Source: an uncultured Prevotellaceae bacterium | Lineage (GTDB): Bacteria; Bacteroidota; Bacteroidia; Bacteroidales; Bacteroidaceae | Reading direction: 5' to 3' | DNA length: 64,000 bases | Assembly: GCA_902778535.1 (NCBI GenBank) | Contig: CACYYG010000001.1 | Span: 62,001-126,000 of the forward strand | Part shown: piece by piece, positions 45,079 to 53,542 of the stretch | How the letters are laid out: the number at the start of each line of letters is the position of its first letter | How positions within the stretch are numbered: the first letter of the stretch is position 1 | Notes under the pieces: generated by a model | Seen by the model: only the letters and a program-made list of their open reading frames with translations | What the model was told of the DNA's origin: nothing | Databases searched by the model: none | Translations under genes and position numbers: made by a program

Positions 45079-46587
45079 TTAGTTGCTCACAAGCTTTGTA
45101 ACTCCAATAATCCAACGATTACCATCAGCCAAGCAATCTATTTCATAGATTCCTTTTGCAAGCGTTGCTCCTGGATTTGACTCTCTATACAATATTTCAT
45201 TATTATTCTGAGCAGTAACAGAGAAATTTGCTGTAGCATCCAATTCAAAGCTAAAAATAACAATATTAACTATATCTCCGTTGGGGACAGCAGCAGCTGG
45301 CAAATCAATATCTACAACTGTTGGATTAGTAGTTATAAATTTGTAATAGTATCCCTTTTTAATATCTGAATAACTAGGAAAATTACCATTTGATATAGTC
45401 TGAAGTACAGGAACACCTAAATCCCCAAGAGCAACTTTACGCAAAGATGTACTATATGAGTCATATTGAAAAACTAAAACATGTTCAAGGGTGTATGTAA
45501 GACTGGGTTGTACAGTAGGAACAGAACCTTTATCAACGCTGCTTCCACCTCCACCACCAGCAACTATTGCTACTTTAATGACATCATCTATTTGCGTACC
45601 ACCTGTTGGAGTATAACTATCACCGCCCTTAACAACAAAAGGATATGAACTTGATTCACCTCTTCCATTAGTACTGCTTCCAATGTGAACCACATCTGTG
45701 GAACTTCCACCGCCCCCAGAAATATGAATAGGATGACTAGCATCTCTACCAAGGCCTGTCGCGCCTATATCAATAGCTCCAGAATTATTTACTTGAAACT
45801 TGTTGTTACTGACACCACTATTTAGCGTGGTCAAATCTTCACCGCCACCAGCAACGACATTCACATTCAGCACACCCGTAATATCATTGCTCGGATTATC
45901 ATCAGGACTATAAGTATCGTTGCCCTTGACGGTTAGTTCTCCGTTAGTCCCGCTTCCGTTGATAATCAGTGGATTTTTTGTGCTGACTCCACCCTCAGTT
46001 GTGACCGTGTTCTCTATCTTCACACTATCGCTTTCTATCTTCACGCTGCCGCTGATGACGGTGTCAGAGCCAGTCTCTTGCTGCTCAGAACCACTATTCT
46101 CGTTGGGTCTGTAGTCGGCAGCAGACCTCATCATCGCCTCAGCAAAGCGGTAGGCTATGGTGGCAGCTGAGAACATGCTGGCATCGTCGGCATCTTTCAG
46201 CCCTGGTGTCGCAGCTATCATAGCGTTGAGGATGTTCATTGCGAATTGGTCGCGTAGAGTGCTTTCTGTAAGGGTGGCCTGCCCTCCTTCGGCTCTGGTC
46301 TGCCCCGTCACAACTGAGTGTGTCTGATCCATGTCCCACACGAGAACCTTCAGTACGGTGTTGACTGATATGACTCCGGGGTCTGCCACTATCACCTTGC
46401 CAGTAGGGTCAAGAAGAAGGCGCTGGCCTTTGATGACTGTTTGGTAACTGGGAGTAGCCCTGTTTCTATCCAGAAAGACCTGCCCAGTCTGCTCAAGGCT
46501 GTTATTGACCGCAACGGTCATGCCGTCTTTCACGTCTCTGTCACCGAATGATATCCAGGTGGGGTCGTGGTCGTTATTCTGTGCCAT
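45079..46587 (-). CDS. Probable tail fibre or receptor-binding protein with Gly-rich repeats
   Basis: 502 residues. The first 160 residues look like an attachment domain (WISFGDRDVKDGMTVAVNNSLEQ). The middle holds Ser/Gly/Asn-rich segments with two related blocks, around VKGNDTYSPDDNPSNDITG then NVVAGGGED, and around VKGGDSYTPTGGTQIDDVI then AIVAGGGGGSS. The C-terminal 130 residues are a separate beta-rich domain. Base composition changes: the N-terminal coding part is GC-rich like its neighbours, and the part left of about 45870 is clearly AT-rich. That is typical of exchanged fibre tips, but the fibre role is inferred. The start overlaps the next gene's stop. Confidence 0.55.
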   Translation of the reverse strand: MAQNNDHDPTWISFGDRDVKDGMTVAVNNSLEQTGQVFLDRNRATPSYQTVIKGQRLLLDPTGKVIVADPGVISVNTVLKVLVWDMDQTHSVVTGQTRAEGGQATLTESTLRDQFAMNILNAMIAATPGLKDADDASMFSAATIAYRFAEAMMRSAADYRPNENSGSEQQETGSDTVISGSVKIESDSVKIENTVTTEGGVSTKNPLIINGSGTNGELTVKGNDTYSPDDNPSNDITGVLNVNVVAGGGEDLTTLNSGVSNNKFQVNNSGAIDIGATGLGRDASHPIHISGGGGSSTDVVHIGSSTNGRGESSSYPFVVKGGDSYTPTGGTQIDDVIKVAIVAGGGGGSSVDKGSVPTVQPSLTYTLEHVLVFQYDSYSTSLRKVALGDLGVPVLQTISNGNFPSYSDIKKGYYYKFITTNPTVVDIDLPAAAVPNGDIVNIVIFSFELDATANFSVTAQNNNEILYRESNPGATLAKGIYEIDCLADGNRWIIGVTKLVSN

Positions 46588-47359
46588 TTTCTTGCTTTTT
46601 AGTGTCGTTAAACAATGGTGCCTGAGGCTTGCCGTACCAGAAGCGGAAGTAGTCGTTGGTGGCGTCCTGCTTTCTTACAGGCACATATTCGTGAGTAATA
46701 TAGAATCTTGTCCGCTGTGCTACAGGACTCAAACCGTAGTCGTAGAGCATGTGAGCCGGCTGCACACGTCCGTCGAAGGTTATCTCATACCAATAGCGCC
46801 TCAGGAAGAAGAACGGCCTGCGCTTCACTTCCTGTATGGTCGTGGCGTTCATCATCCTGTACTCGGCAGGCACGATAGCCCATGAGCCGTCGATGATGTT
46901 GTGGTCGTGGTCCTCGTTGCTAGTGATGCGCACCAGCATACACACACCCGACACCATCTTTCTGGCCACACAGCCGTGCACCAGAATACGATGGCGCCCT
47001 GGCACGTCGGGCATAAACTCCCGCTGCCGTCCGTCCTTGTTGATGACGAGGCATGTGGTGCGTTTCCGCTTCGGGAACAGGCGTGACAGCGGCTTCAGAG
47101 CTGTGGTAATCTTCTCTGGCAGGTCGAACTTTGCGTTCTTTGCTCTGATGCGCTCACGGGCTTCCTTCAGTCCATGCGAGAACACCTTCTTCCTTTTGTC
47201 CTTATAGGAGTCGTCGGTATATAGCTTTACGCCACTGGCTATCTGGCGCTCGTCGGTGGGACCTGCACCTTTCTTCTTCTTGTTTGCCTTGGCAATCTGG
47301 CGGCGCTGGCGGCTGTTGAGCACGGGCGCAGCGTCTTTTATGTTCCTGCTGTTAGACAT
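46574..47359 (-). CDS. Basic phage protein of unknown function
   Basis: 261 residues from the ATG at 47359. A strongly basic N-terminus (LNSRQRRQIAKANKKKKGAG; KRKRTTCLVINKDGRQ) is followed by a compact region with FFFLRRYWYEITFDGRVQPAHMLYDYG. The basic start suggests nucleic acid or scaffold interaction. No family recognised. Overlaps the genes on both sides, a sign of a tightly packed phage operon. Confidence 0.6.
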   Translation of the reverse strand: MSNSRNIKDAAPVLNSRQRRQIAKANKKKKGAGPTDERQIASGVKLYTDDSYKDKRKKVFSHGLKEARERIRAKNAKFDLPEKITTALKPLSRLFPKRKRTTCLVINKDGRQREFMPDVPGRHRILVHGCVARKMVSGVCMLVRITSNEDHDHNIIDGSWAIVPAEYRMMNATTIQEVKRRPFFFLRRYWYEITFDGRVQPAHMLYDYGLSPVAQRTRFYITHEYVPVRKQDATNDYFRFWYGKPQAPLFNDTKKQENGTE

Positions 47360-47768
47360 GGTGTGCGGGTTTGATGATGATATACTTGTGAGTGTCACAT
47401 ACAGTGCTTCCGTTCTTCAGCACGTTATACAGAGGGCAAGGGATGCCTCGACGGTAGAAATCGCATAAGCTGCAGCGAGAGGGAATATCGCGCTGTGCAA
47501 CATCTGGCAATTCATAGAGATTCTTCAGCTGCCTAATGTCGGCATCCTTCACGTCGGAAAGCAGCTCAAATGGCAGGGCGCCTAGCGCATCGGTGTCCCT
47601 GACTAGCTTCCGCTCTCGCTCCGTCATCGGTATGGCCTTGCAGGCGTTGCCGAAGTTTGAATAGAGACGGCCTGGCACAATGGGCTTCGCCTGCCGGATA
47701 TTCTCTAGCGGGTGCTTGAAGTACTCGCGCACCCATAGCTGGAACAAATCAAAATAGCGTTTCTTCAT
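47352..47768 (-). CDS. Small phage protein with Cys cluster
   Basis: 138 residues from the ATG at 47768 (MKKRYFDLFQLWVREYFKHP); an earlier in-frame start would lie in an AT-rich leader. The C-terminal part has CSLCDFYRRGIPCPLYN and a later Cys, suggesting a metal site. Function unknown. Confidence 0.6.
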   Translation of the reverse strand: MKKRYFDLFQLWVREYFKHPLENIRQAKPIVPGRLYSNFGNACKAIPMTERERKLVRDTDALGALPFELLSDVKDADIRQLKNLYELPDVAQRDIPSRCSLCDFYRRGIPCPLYNVLKNGSTVCDTHKYIIIKPAHHV

Positions 47769-47818
47769 AGCTGCAAAGATAATAAATAGTGAGTATGACA
47801 ATAGTATATTACACAAAA

Positions 47819-48163
47819 TTAGATAAACCTTGCCGTTAGGCCAGCTTCTTCAAAGAAGACATGGAGACCGATGGACGTGGCCACTTCAAACTCCACCATG
47901 CAGCCTTTAGAGTGCGTCCATCGGCGCATCAGGTAAATGGCCTCATAGGGTTTGTCCTCGCGTGTCATCTCGGCCAGGTCACGGTGCATGTGCTCTCTCG
48001 TTGTAGCCTCAGCGGGCAGCCCGTTCTCCATAGGGTTGAACACTTCGTAGCCCTGAGCCTCAAGCATATTCTGAACTCGCTTGAACGCCGCCCTTCGTTC
48101 CTCAAAGTCGTGCCCGCTTATGGGGCCACTGATGTAGATTCTTTTTTGATTCTGTTCTCTCAT
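47819..48163 (-). CDS. DUF4406-like protein (nucleoside deoxyribosyltransferase fold)
   Basis: 114 residues from the ATG at 48163. MREQNQKRIYISGPISGHDFEERRAAF is the typical start of DUF4406 proteins, which resemble nucleoside 2-deoxyribosyltransferases; EVFNPMENG and DKPYEAIYLMRRWTHSKGCMVEFEVA fit the same fold. A role in nucleotide salvage or modification is inferred only. Confidence 0.75.
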   Translation of the reverse strand: MREQNQKRIYISGPISGHDFEERRAAFKRVQNMLEAQGYEVFNPMENGLPAEATTREHMHRDLAEMTREDKPYEAIYLMRRWTHSKGCMVEFEVATSIGLHVFFEEAGLTARFI

Positions 48164-48167
48164 GATG

Positions 48168-48320
48168 TTACTTGTTTTTTGATCCCATGTACTCGCTGTT
48201 CTTCTTATCCAACAATTCCTCGTTTGTCTTCTCCAGTCGCTTGATTGTGCTGTTCTGAATGATTGCGACAATGAGCATGATTACGAATGCTATCGTCATA
48301 AGGATAAATTGTACCATCAT
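48168..48320 (-). CDS. Small membrane protein (50 residues)
   Basis: ATG at 48320, stop at 48168. A single membrane helix (QFILMTIAFVIMLIVAIIQN) is followed by a short charged coiled-coil-like tail (STIKRLEKTNEELLDKKN). The start overlaps the acyl carrier protein stop (ATGATG/TGA) and the DUF4406 gene begins 4 bases after its stop, so it is embedded in the operon. The layout resembles phage spanin or Rz-like proteins, but that is only a guess. Confidence 0.6.
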   Translation of the reverse strand: MMVQFILMTIAFVIMLIVAIIQNSTIKRLEKTNEELLDKKNSEYMGSKNK

Positions 48321-48562
48321 AGCAAGCCCTCCACTAAGTCATACACGTTCTTAACTGTGCAACCTTTGCTGTCGTACATCTTTTCGTCTGGTATGCTGAT
48401 TCCGAACTCATGCTCCAATTCCATGACAATTTCCACTGCGTCGAGTGAGTCGGCACAGAGGTCGGTTTCCAATACGGCATCATCCTTGATTTCGCTGTAG
48501 GCGACACCCAAAACGTCGTTTAATACGTCGTTTACTTTTCTTTCGATTTTGTCTCTTTCCAT
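48317..48562 (-). CDS. Acyl carrier protein
   Basis: 81 residues, typical length and acidity. The phosphopantetheine serine is Ser39 in DLCADSLDAVEIVMELEHEFG, and SIPDEKMYDSKGCTVKNVYDLVE completes the fold. It is divergent enough from housekeeping AcpP style to be a phage-borne copy. No acyltransferase or ketosynthase gene is seen next to it. Possible roles include redirecting host fatty acid or lipid A enzymes, or acting as a carrier for modification; all inferred. Confidence 0.88.
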   Translation of the reverse strand: MERDKIERKVNDVLNDVLGVAYSEIKDDAVLETDLCADSLDAVEIVMELEHEFGISIPDEKMYDSKGCTVKNVYDLVEGLL

Positions 48563-48600
48563 AATTTATGAATAATTCGTTCAATTCGTGTAATTAGTTG

Positions 48601-48771
48601 TTATTCTTCTCCTATACTAACTTGTCTTCCGTCAGTCCTGTCTAAGTCGATGAGACACTGGCCAAGGCGCAGCATCTGCTTGTCGCTGTCGAGGGTGATG
48701 CAGGTGCGCAGCTCTCCTTCTTCCACGTACAGGATGACGTGGTCTTGCTCATAATGCTTAGTTACTTTCAT
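48601..48771 (-). CDS. Small phage protein of unknown function (56 residues)
   Basis: ATG at 48771, stop at 48601; begins MKVTKHYEQDHVILYVEEGE. No motif recognised. Its start lies 17 bases after the upstream ASCH-like gene and it ends just before the acyl carrier protein leader, so operon context supports it. Confidence 0.55.
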   Translation of the reverse strand: MKVTKHYEQDHVILYVEEGELRTCITLDSDKQMLRLGQCLIDLDRTDGRQVSIGEE

Positions 48772-48787
48772 GGTGTCTGCCTTGCTT

Positions 48788-49471
48788 TTAGTCCTTTATC
48801 AGTTTAAACTCATAGGCAAACAGCCAAGGATTGAGCGCGTTTACTTCGCTCGGACTTTTGCGCGAGAGCTTGGCGAAAAGCACGATGAACGCCGTCTTTG
48901 CGGTGTAGGAAGCGATATCATCCTTGCTCTGCTCCTCCCAACCATTCTCTATTCCGCTTCTGAATATGGGCAGCGTCCACAGGTCATGGTCGACATACTC
49001 CTGCGGACTGAAATCGTCCAAGTCCTGCTTCAGCCACTGACGGAAGTTTACGCAGATGATTCCCTCCTTGCGACAATCCTCCTCTGTGATGTCAGTCAGC
49101 CGCTCCAGCTTAATGTCTGTGATATTGATGCGGTGAGGCATGTACTCGGCAGCGACGAACATCTTATTGTTCCATCCTGCCTCCCGCCGCATACCCTCGA
49201 AGAATATCGGGTCGGTCAGGCAGATGTCCTTGTATGGCTGTGCGATGGCAATTTCCTCACCTATCTGATAGGGAGGATAGACGTCTTCGGTCAGTCCTGT
49301 CGAATAGGTGATGACGAGGTAACATTTCCCTTTATCGTCAATTCCCCACTCGGATATGTCGGTCACAAGCGGGTGGTTGAACTTTTTTTCAACTCGTCTG
49401 GTCATTGTCTTCTGCCATGACAGCACAGCGTCTGTCAGGCCGAACCTATCACTAAAGAGTATCTTTTTCAT
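48788..49471 (-). CDS. ASCH-like phage protein
   Basis: 227 residues. SWQKTMTRRVEKK near the start, YQIGEEIAIAQPYKD in the middle and RINITDIKLERLTDITEEDCRKEGI are the layout of phage ASCH-superfamily proteins, a PUA-like fold thought to bind RNA. Precise role unknown. The stop of the upstream gene overlaps its start by four bases. Confidence 0.65.
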   Translation of the reverse strand: MKKILFSDRFGLTDAVLSWQKTMTRRVEKKFNHPLVTDISEWGIDDKGKCYLVITYSTGLTEDVYPPYQIGEEIAIAQPYKDICLTDPIFFEGMRREAGWNNKMFVAAEYMPHRINITDIKLERLTDITEEDCRKEGIICVNFRQWLKQDLDDFSPQEYVDHDLWTLPIFRSGIENGWEEQSKDDIASYTAKTAFIVLFAKLSRKSPSEVNALNPWLFAYEFKLIKD

Positions 49472-49713
49472 AACTTTATTTTTGGTATTAAGTAAAAATC
49501 GTTAAACAACTCTTCGAGATGCTTATCAGTCCATATCGGTTCTTTGGTTTCGTCAATGGAATCCTGATACCAGTTTTGCAGATAAGACATATCTATGGCG
49601 TTTGGGTGTTTGTCTGCCCATCTTGCACCACACATAAAAGACATTCTGCTGTCACGATTACTGCTATGCTTTCTTGCGGCAGCATAAATACTGTTATCTC
49701 TTTTTGTCATCAT
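49468..49713 (-). CDS. Small phage protein of unknown function
   Basis: 81 residues from the ATG at 49713 (MMTKRDNSIYAAARKHSSN). The longer reading frame upstream is rejected because a zinc-ribbon gene fills that space in another frame and ends on this start (ATGATG). No family recognised. Confidence 0.6.
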   Translation of the reverse strand: MMTKRDNSIYAAARKHSSNRDSRMSFMCGARWADKHPNAIDMSYLQNWYQDSIDETKEPIWTDKHLEELFNDFYLIPKIKL

Positions 49714-49868
49714 AATTCTTTTATTCTTTTTTGTTTTGAACATTTTGGGCAATAGTGAATAAATCTGCTTCCAATCGTCCAGCCTTTGGGTAAGGGCTGG
49801 TCGCAATCTAACACATCGGACAATTCTCCGCATACGTTACACTGGTATTGTTTTAATGGATATTCCAT
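49710..49868 (-). CDS. Small zinc-ribbon protein (52 residues)
   Basis: ATG at 49868, stop TGA at 49710. Two Cys pairs, CNVCGE and CPKCSK, 30 residues apart, indicate a zinc ribbon. The stop overlaps the next start, as in coupled phage genes. Function unknown; many such phage proteins bind host polymerase or nucleic acid. Confidence 0.7.
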   Translation of the reverse strand: MEYPLKQYQCNVCGELSDVLDCDQPLPKGWTIGSRFIHYCPKCSKQKRIKEL

Positions 49869-49894
49869 AACTTTAATATATTGTATCATATAAT

Positions 49895-50173
49895 TTAATC
49901 ATTATATCCTTTGTACATTCTATCGCCCGTAATTTCCTTATAAAGTTGTTCAAATTTATATTGAACATCTTTATCTATCCCTGTCAGGTTTGCTCTGATT
50001 ATTCTTGCAAATGCTTTGGCAGTTTCATCACTTTCTTTCACTTCAAGGGTATCGATAAAAGAAAGAAGATAATTATCCTCAAATGCAGCAGCAAGGTTTA
50101 TTTTATTTTTTGAATTTCTACTACGTCTTTTCTCTATCTCCGCCACTAAAGCGTCTTTGTCTATCAGTTTCAT
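49895..50173 (-). CDS. Small phage protein (92 residues)
   Basis: Begins MKLIDKDALVAEIEKRRSRN, a start common in small proteins of Bacteroidota phages. Mostly helical, charged. Function unknown. It ends 26 bases before the start of the zinc-ribbon gene. Confidence 0.6.
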   Translation of the reverse strand: MKLIDKDALVAEIEKRRSRNSKNKINLAAAFEDNYLLSFIDTLEVKESDETAKAFARIIRANLTGIDKDVQYKFEQLYKEITGDRMYKGYND

Positions 50174-50176
50174 AAT

Positions 50177-50395
50177 CTATTCCTCCATATAGTTTTTGAA
50201 GTCCTCAATTACTTCACTTCTAAGAACGCCTATAAACAAATGTGGGTATGTTTCAATAAACTCGCAAGCCTTTTCAACAAAGGCATCCTTGCGGACATAC
50301 TCAATGTCTTCGTTGGTTAATGGAAATGTCAACCAACTTGCACCTACTTTCCCTTTTGCAGTTGGGTGTAGATACAATTTCTCTGGTGCTTTCAT
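50177..50395 (-). CDS. Small phage protein (72 residues)
   Basis: Begins MKAPEKLYLHPTAKGKVGAS and has a central NEDIEYVRKDAFVEKACEF segment. This style recurs in Bacteroidota phage genomes. Function unknown. It lies 3 bases upstream of the 92-residue gene's start. Confidence 0.6.
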   Translation of the reverse strand: MKAPEKLYLHPTAKGKVGASWLTFPLTNEDIEYVRKDAFVEKACEFIETYPHLFIGVLRSEVIEDFKNYMEE

Positions 50396-50419
50396 AATTT
50401 TATTCTCCTTTCTGCGCTT

Positions 50420-51673
50420 TTAGTTGTTCTGAGGTCTGGGGTTTTTGAACCTTTTGATGATTACTTTATTGCCATCTAACACTGCATAAAAACCTTTTGG
50501 GATATGATAGCTTGCCTCTTGAAGCTCACTATCTTTCGCACCAAAAGGAATTTCTATTTCATTCTCAATCTTTTTCAACTCTTTCTTCTCAACATCCCAT
50601 TCGTATCCTGCTCCTTTCATCTTTTGAAACAAGAAGTCACGCTGTTCTTTGGTAGCTGGATATATATCTTTTTTGTCTTTTTCAGTCAAAGAATATAAAC
50701 TATCAGTTATAAATCTTTTACCATCATAACAACAATGATAAACAAAACCTCCAAAATTAGCATCTTCTTTAGTGCAATTTTTTATGTCATGTTTATAAAT
50801 TGAAATTTCATCTTTATAGGCAAGCACATCACCGTCGTTGGCATTTTCGACAATCCAAAGCCTTACATCATTTTCTAACGAATAATGCGTGCAAGAATAC
50901 TCTTTACCTTTATTTGTCCTATAGGTATAAATATTATCTAATACTTTTACTATTTGAAATATAGTATCATCTTCATTATCTATGCACCACTCACCTTCAT
51001 GGAACTTTGGTTTAACATTATCAGAAGGTTTTTGTTCAACAAGTTCATAACAGGATTCTTTTGAAAACGGAACTACTTCGCTTGAGAACTTACCAATATG
51101 ATTACATATATAGTAGTCTTTTTCAATTCTTGCTACTTGCATGTCTTTATCATAGGAAGAGGGGGCTTTTCTACGAATTATATCACCAGCCTTAAACTTT
51201 GATTCAGTCTTATCTGTATGCTTTTGCTCACCTTGCTTTTCAAGCCAGGCCAGCATGTCTCTGATAGAATACTTGCCTTTTGGCGCATAATCTTTTCTTC
51301 CTTCAAGCCAATCAAGGTAAATGTAAATGGCTTTCCTCATCCTCTCATCCTCACTTGTTAAAGAATCATCATTTTCTTTACATGAGGTATCTTTTTGTGT
51401 ACCCTCATGTTGTGGAATTGAAGATTCTTTAGCTTCACCTTGTTTTTTAAGCCATGCAAGACATTTATCTTTCTCGTAATCACGGATAATGTCATTATGT
51501 ACGCATTCTTCTAAGCATAGGCAGATGCACTTCCTTATCCTCTCATCCTCGCTCTTTTGGAGTTCAGGAACATTGTCTTTTACCCAGTTCTGAATACCCT
51601 CATCAGATGGGTTTGCCTCTGTCAGTGTCTTGACAGCTTCAACGAGGTCTTTATATTTTTTTTCGTAGTCCAT
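50420..51673 (-). CDS. Repeat-containing AT-rich phage protein
   Basis: 417 residues, AT-rich coding sequence unlike its neighbours. Two related segments carry an EDERIRKCI or EDERMRKAI motif followed by AWLKKQGE or AWLEKQGE. The later part has small beta domains (FKAGDIIRRKAPSSYD; FHEGEWCIDNEDDTIFQIVKV) resembling repeated SH3-like units, also seen as NDGDVLAYKDEISIYKHD. Such proteins are frequent in gut Bacteroidota phages; function unknown. The composition suggests recent acquisition. Confidence 0.65.
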   Translation of the reverse strand: MDYEKKYKDLVEAVKTLTEANPSDEGIQNWVKDNVPELQKSEDERIRKCICLCLEECVHNDIIRDYEKDKCLAWLKKQGEAKESSIPQHEGTQKDTSCKENDDSLTSEDERMRKAIYIYLDWLEGRKDYAPKGKYSIRDMLAWLEKQGEQKHTDKTESKFKAGDIIRRKAPSSYDKDMQVARIEKDYYICNHIGKFSSEVVPFSKESCYELVEQKPSDNVKPKFHEGEWCIDNEDDTIFQIVKVLDNIYTYRTNKGKEYSCTHYSLENDVRLWIVENANDGDVLAYKDEISIYKHDIKNCTKEDANFGGFVYHCCYDGKRFITDSLYSLTEKDKKDIYPATKEQRDFLFQKMKGAGYEWDVEKKELKKIENEIEIPFGAKDSELQEASYHIPKGFYAVLDGNKVIIKRFKNPRPQNN

Positions 51674-51675
51674 AG

Positions 51676-51900
51676 TTATTTGTTGTTTATTCTGATTTCA
51701 TATTCACCCCCATCCTGAAAGTTAACAAAGACAACGGCATCCTTGCGCCACTTCAGCGACGGGAGCTTGTCAATAAGCCATGCCAGCAGATCGTCAGGCT
51801 TCACGCGGAACAGCGGGCAGTACGGATAGCGCAGGATGCGGTAGTGCGTGCGCCCGCCGTTCACCATCACGTCGATGTTGGCTGTGTGCTTCTTTGTCAT
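51676..51900 (-). CDS. Small phage protein (74 residues)
   Basis: From the ATG at 51900 (MTKKHTANIDVMVNGGRTHYR), which overlaps the upstream gene's stop (ATGA). No motif recognised. Confidence 0.6.
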   Translation of the reverse strand: MTKKHTANIDVMVNGGRTHYRILRYPYCPLFRVKPDDLLAWLIDKLPSLKWRKDAVVFVNFQDGGEYEIRINNK

Positions 51901-52235
51901 AGACTCTCCAGCTTGTCTGTCAGTTCCTTGATCTCTGCCGTCACCTTCTGGATCTCGTTCATGCAAAGCTCACAGCTGGCTATCGTGTCTTCCATGCACT
52001 CACGATAGAAGGTGTTCAGGGCATCCTTGAAGCTGGTGTAGTAGACCACTGCCAGGATCTCCAGCGCCTTTGCCTTTTCCGCTGCCTCAGGCATCGCCTT
52101 TATGATACCTTCCTTGCAGCGGCTCCAGCCCTCATCGGCGGCCTTCTCCACCCACTCGCAGTCGTAGAGGTGCGGGAAAGCATCTTTAGCCTCAACGTGC
52201 TTTGCGATGATCTTCTCTTTCAAAGTCCTGTCCAT
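51897..52235 (-). CDS. Phage protein of unknown function (112 residues)
   Basis: Helical, with Cys residues in YRECMEDTIASCELCMNEIQ and a C-terminal coiled-coil-like end (VTAEIKELTDKLESL). Function unknown. Confidence 0.6.
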   Translation of the reverse strand: MDRTLKEKIIAKHVEAKDAFPHLYDCEWVEKAADEGWSRCKEGIIKAMPEAAEKAKALEILAVVYYTSFKDALNTFYRECMEDTIASCELCMNEIQKVTAEIKELTDKLESL

Positions 52236-52417
52236 GGCCTTGCCTCCTCATCTTCATCATCATCGTCGGCAACAGCTTCTGGCTCAGCCTCGACGGTGTT
52301 GTAGTAACGGTTAAACACACAGTAGCGGCAGCCGCAGTTCTCCCTGTCGCCTCTTACGCCCTGGCATTCCAGCTCAGGATGCGTGCAGTTCATTTCATTG
52401 CTGTTCATTGTTTCCAT
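52220..52417 (-). CDS. Cys-rich acidic small phage protein (65 residues)
   Basis: Four to five Cys in NCTHPELECQGVRGDRENCG and CRYCVFN, probably a metal site, then an acidic tail (ADDDDEDEE). Overlaps both neighbours. Confidence 0.6.
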   Translation of the reverse strand: METMNSNEMNCTHPELECQGVRGDRENCGCRYCVFNRYYNTVEAEPEAVADDDDEDEEARPWTGL

Positions 52418-52721
52418 TTCCCTTATACTGTTTGATGATTATACCGGCAGGGTCATAGCCCGTCATGTCGATGACAAGCTGACGCAGTCTCTTCCCAAGT
52501 TCCTCGGTGTTCTCCTCCGTTATTATCCCGCTCTTGATGCCTATGTTGCTCAGCACATGCTGGAATATTATGCTGGCGTTGATAATGTCACGGGAAAAGT
52601 AATTGAGATGGTAAGCCCACTCGTCAGCGTCAGCCGTCAGCATGGTGTCTGCCCAGAAATTGAGACCATTTCGGATCTCTTCGTTAATCTCGGCCATTAG
52701 TTCTTTCGTTTCTTCCTTCAT
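52395..52721 (-). CDS. Phage protein of unknown function (108 residues)
   Basis: Acidic, helical, begins MKEETKELMAEINEEIRNGL. Overlaps the neighbouring genes by a few bases. No family recognised. Confidence 0.6.
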   Translation of the reverse strand: MKEETKELMAEINEEIRNGLNFWADTMLTADADEWAYHLNYFSRDIINASIIFQHVLSNIGIKSGIITEENTEELGKRLRQLVIDMTGYDPAGIIIKQYKGNGNNEQQ

Positions 52722-53167
52722 GACTTCGTTAATTCAAAGACGTCAATAATCTTAGTCTCGCTGACAGAGCTGATGACGTAGTCTAACATGCTGCCTGCCA
52801 TCACCTCGTCGATGTTCTGCCTGGCAGCCTCAAACGACTCAGCCTGCACAAGGTAGTATACGCTGGTCTTCTTCTCCTTTTCCGTCTTCTCGTCGATGGT
52901 GATGAACTGCACCTTCGACTTGTACCACTTGTCGGCGGCAGCCTCATCGCTGAAGAAAATCTCGCGCCAAACGGCCCGGTCAATCTCTGCCACCTCGAAC
53001 TCGCCGCTAACGTAATGCGACATCTCCTCGAAGATGCGGCGCTCGGCTTCAGCAAAGCTCACGGCGTTCAACACATAGGTCTCCATGACCTTCTTCTGCA
53101 GTCCGTCCTCCATCGTCTTATCGTAACGGACTTTACATAAAAACCAATTAGCTGTTCTCGCTCTCAT
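52718..53167 (-). CDS. DUF4494-like phage protein
   Basis: 149 residues. WFLCKVRYDKTMEDGLQKKVMETYVLNAVSFAEAE and EVAEIDRAVWREIFFSDE match the style of DUF4494 proteins, found in Bacteroidota and their phages. Two similar halves (a strand-helix unit around AVSFAEAERR and QAESFEAARQN) suggest internal duplication. Function unknown. Confidence 0.7.
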   Translation of the reverse strand: MRARTANWFLCKVRYDKTMEDGLQKKVMETYVLNAVSFAEAERRIFEEMSHYVSGEFEVAEIDRAVWREIFFSDEAAADKWYKSKVQFITIDEKTEKEKKTSVYYLVQAESFEAARQNIDEVMAGSMLDYVISSVSETKIIDVFELTKS

Positions 53168-53528
53168 AATGCTTTTCGTTTTTGGGGGTTATTGATATAG
53201 GGGTTTGTCGCGCATATTTTAGCCATTCCTCAGCAACACCATCAGGTGGCACTGGTGGCGTACTTACCCGTAGCACGGGCTGTGCCATCATAAAGTGAAA
53301 TGTAAGCGCTGTTCGGCAGATTATCTCTGCGACGCCGGGATTATTCTTCATATAGTTAAGGAGGGTTTTCTCAATGTGCTCAGTTTTTCCTCCTACAATT
53401 TGACAGGCTGTCTGGCCGTCAGAGAGCACCATAAGTATACTATCTTCGGGTGTGCGCTCTTGTGCGTACTTGTCTATAGCCTCAGTTACACCAACGAAAA
53501 AAGGTGATTTTGTGTCTTGTTCCATCAT
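53148..53528 (-). CDS. Phage protein of unknown function (126 residues)
   Basis: Begins MMEQDTKSPFFVGVTEAIDK. Contains VLSDGQTACQIVGGKTEHIEK; proline-rich C-terminal part (STPPVPPDGV). Overlaps the next gene by 20 bases. Function unknown. Confidence 0.55.
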   Translation of the reverse strand: MMEQDTKSPFFVGVTEAIDKYAQERTPEDSILMVLSDGQTACQIVGGKTEHIEKTLLNYMKNNPGVAEIICRTALTFHFMMAQPVLRVSTPPVPPDGVAEEWLKYARQTPISITPKNEKHYESENS

Positions 53529-53542
53529 AATGTTATTTGCTT

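Noticed and set aside
47769-47816. N-terminal extension of the Cys-cluster phage protein
   Set aside because: The added residues would come from an AT-rich leader that fits an untranslated region better; the ATG at 47768 gives a normal start.
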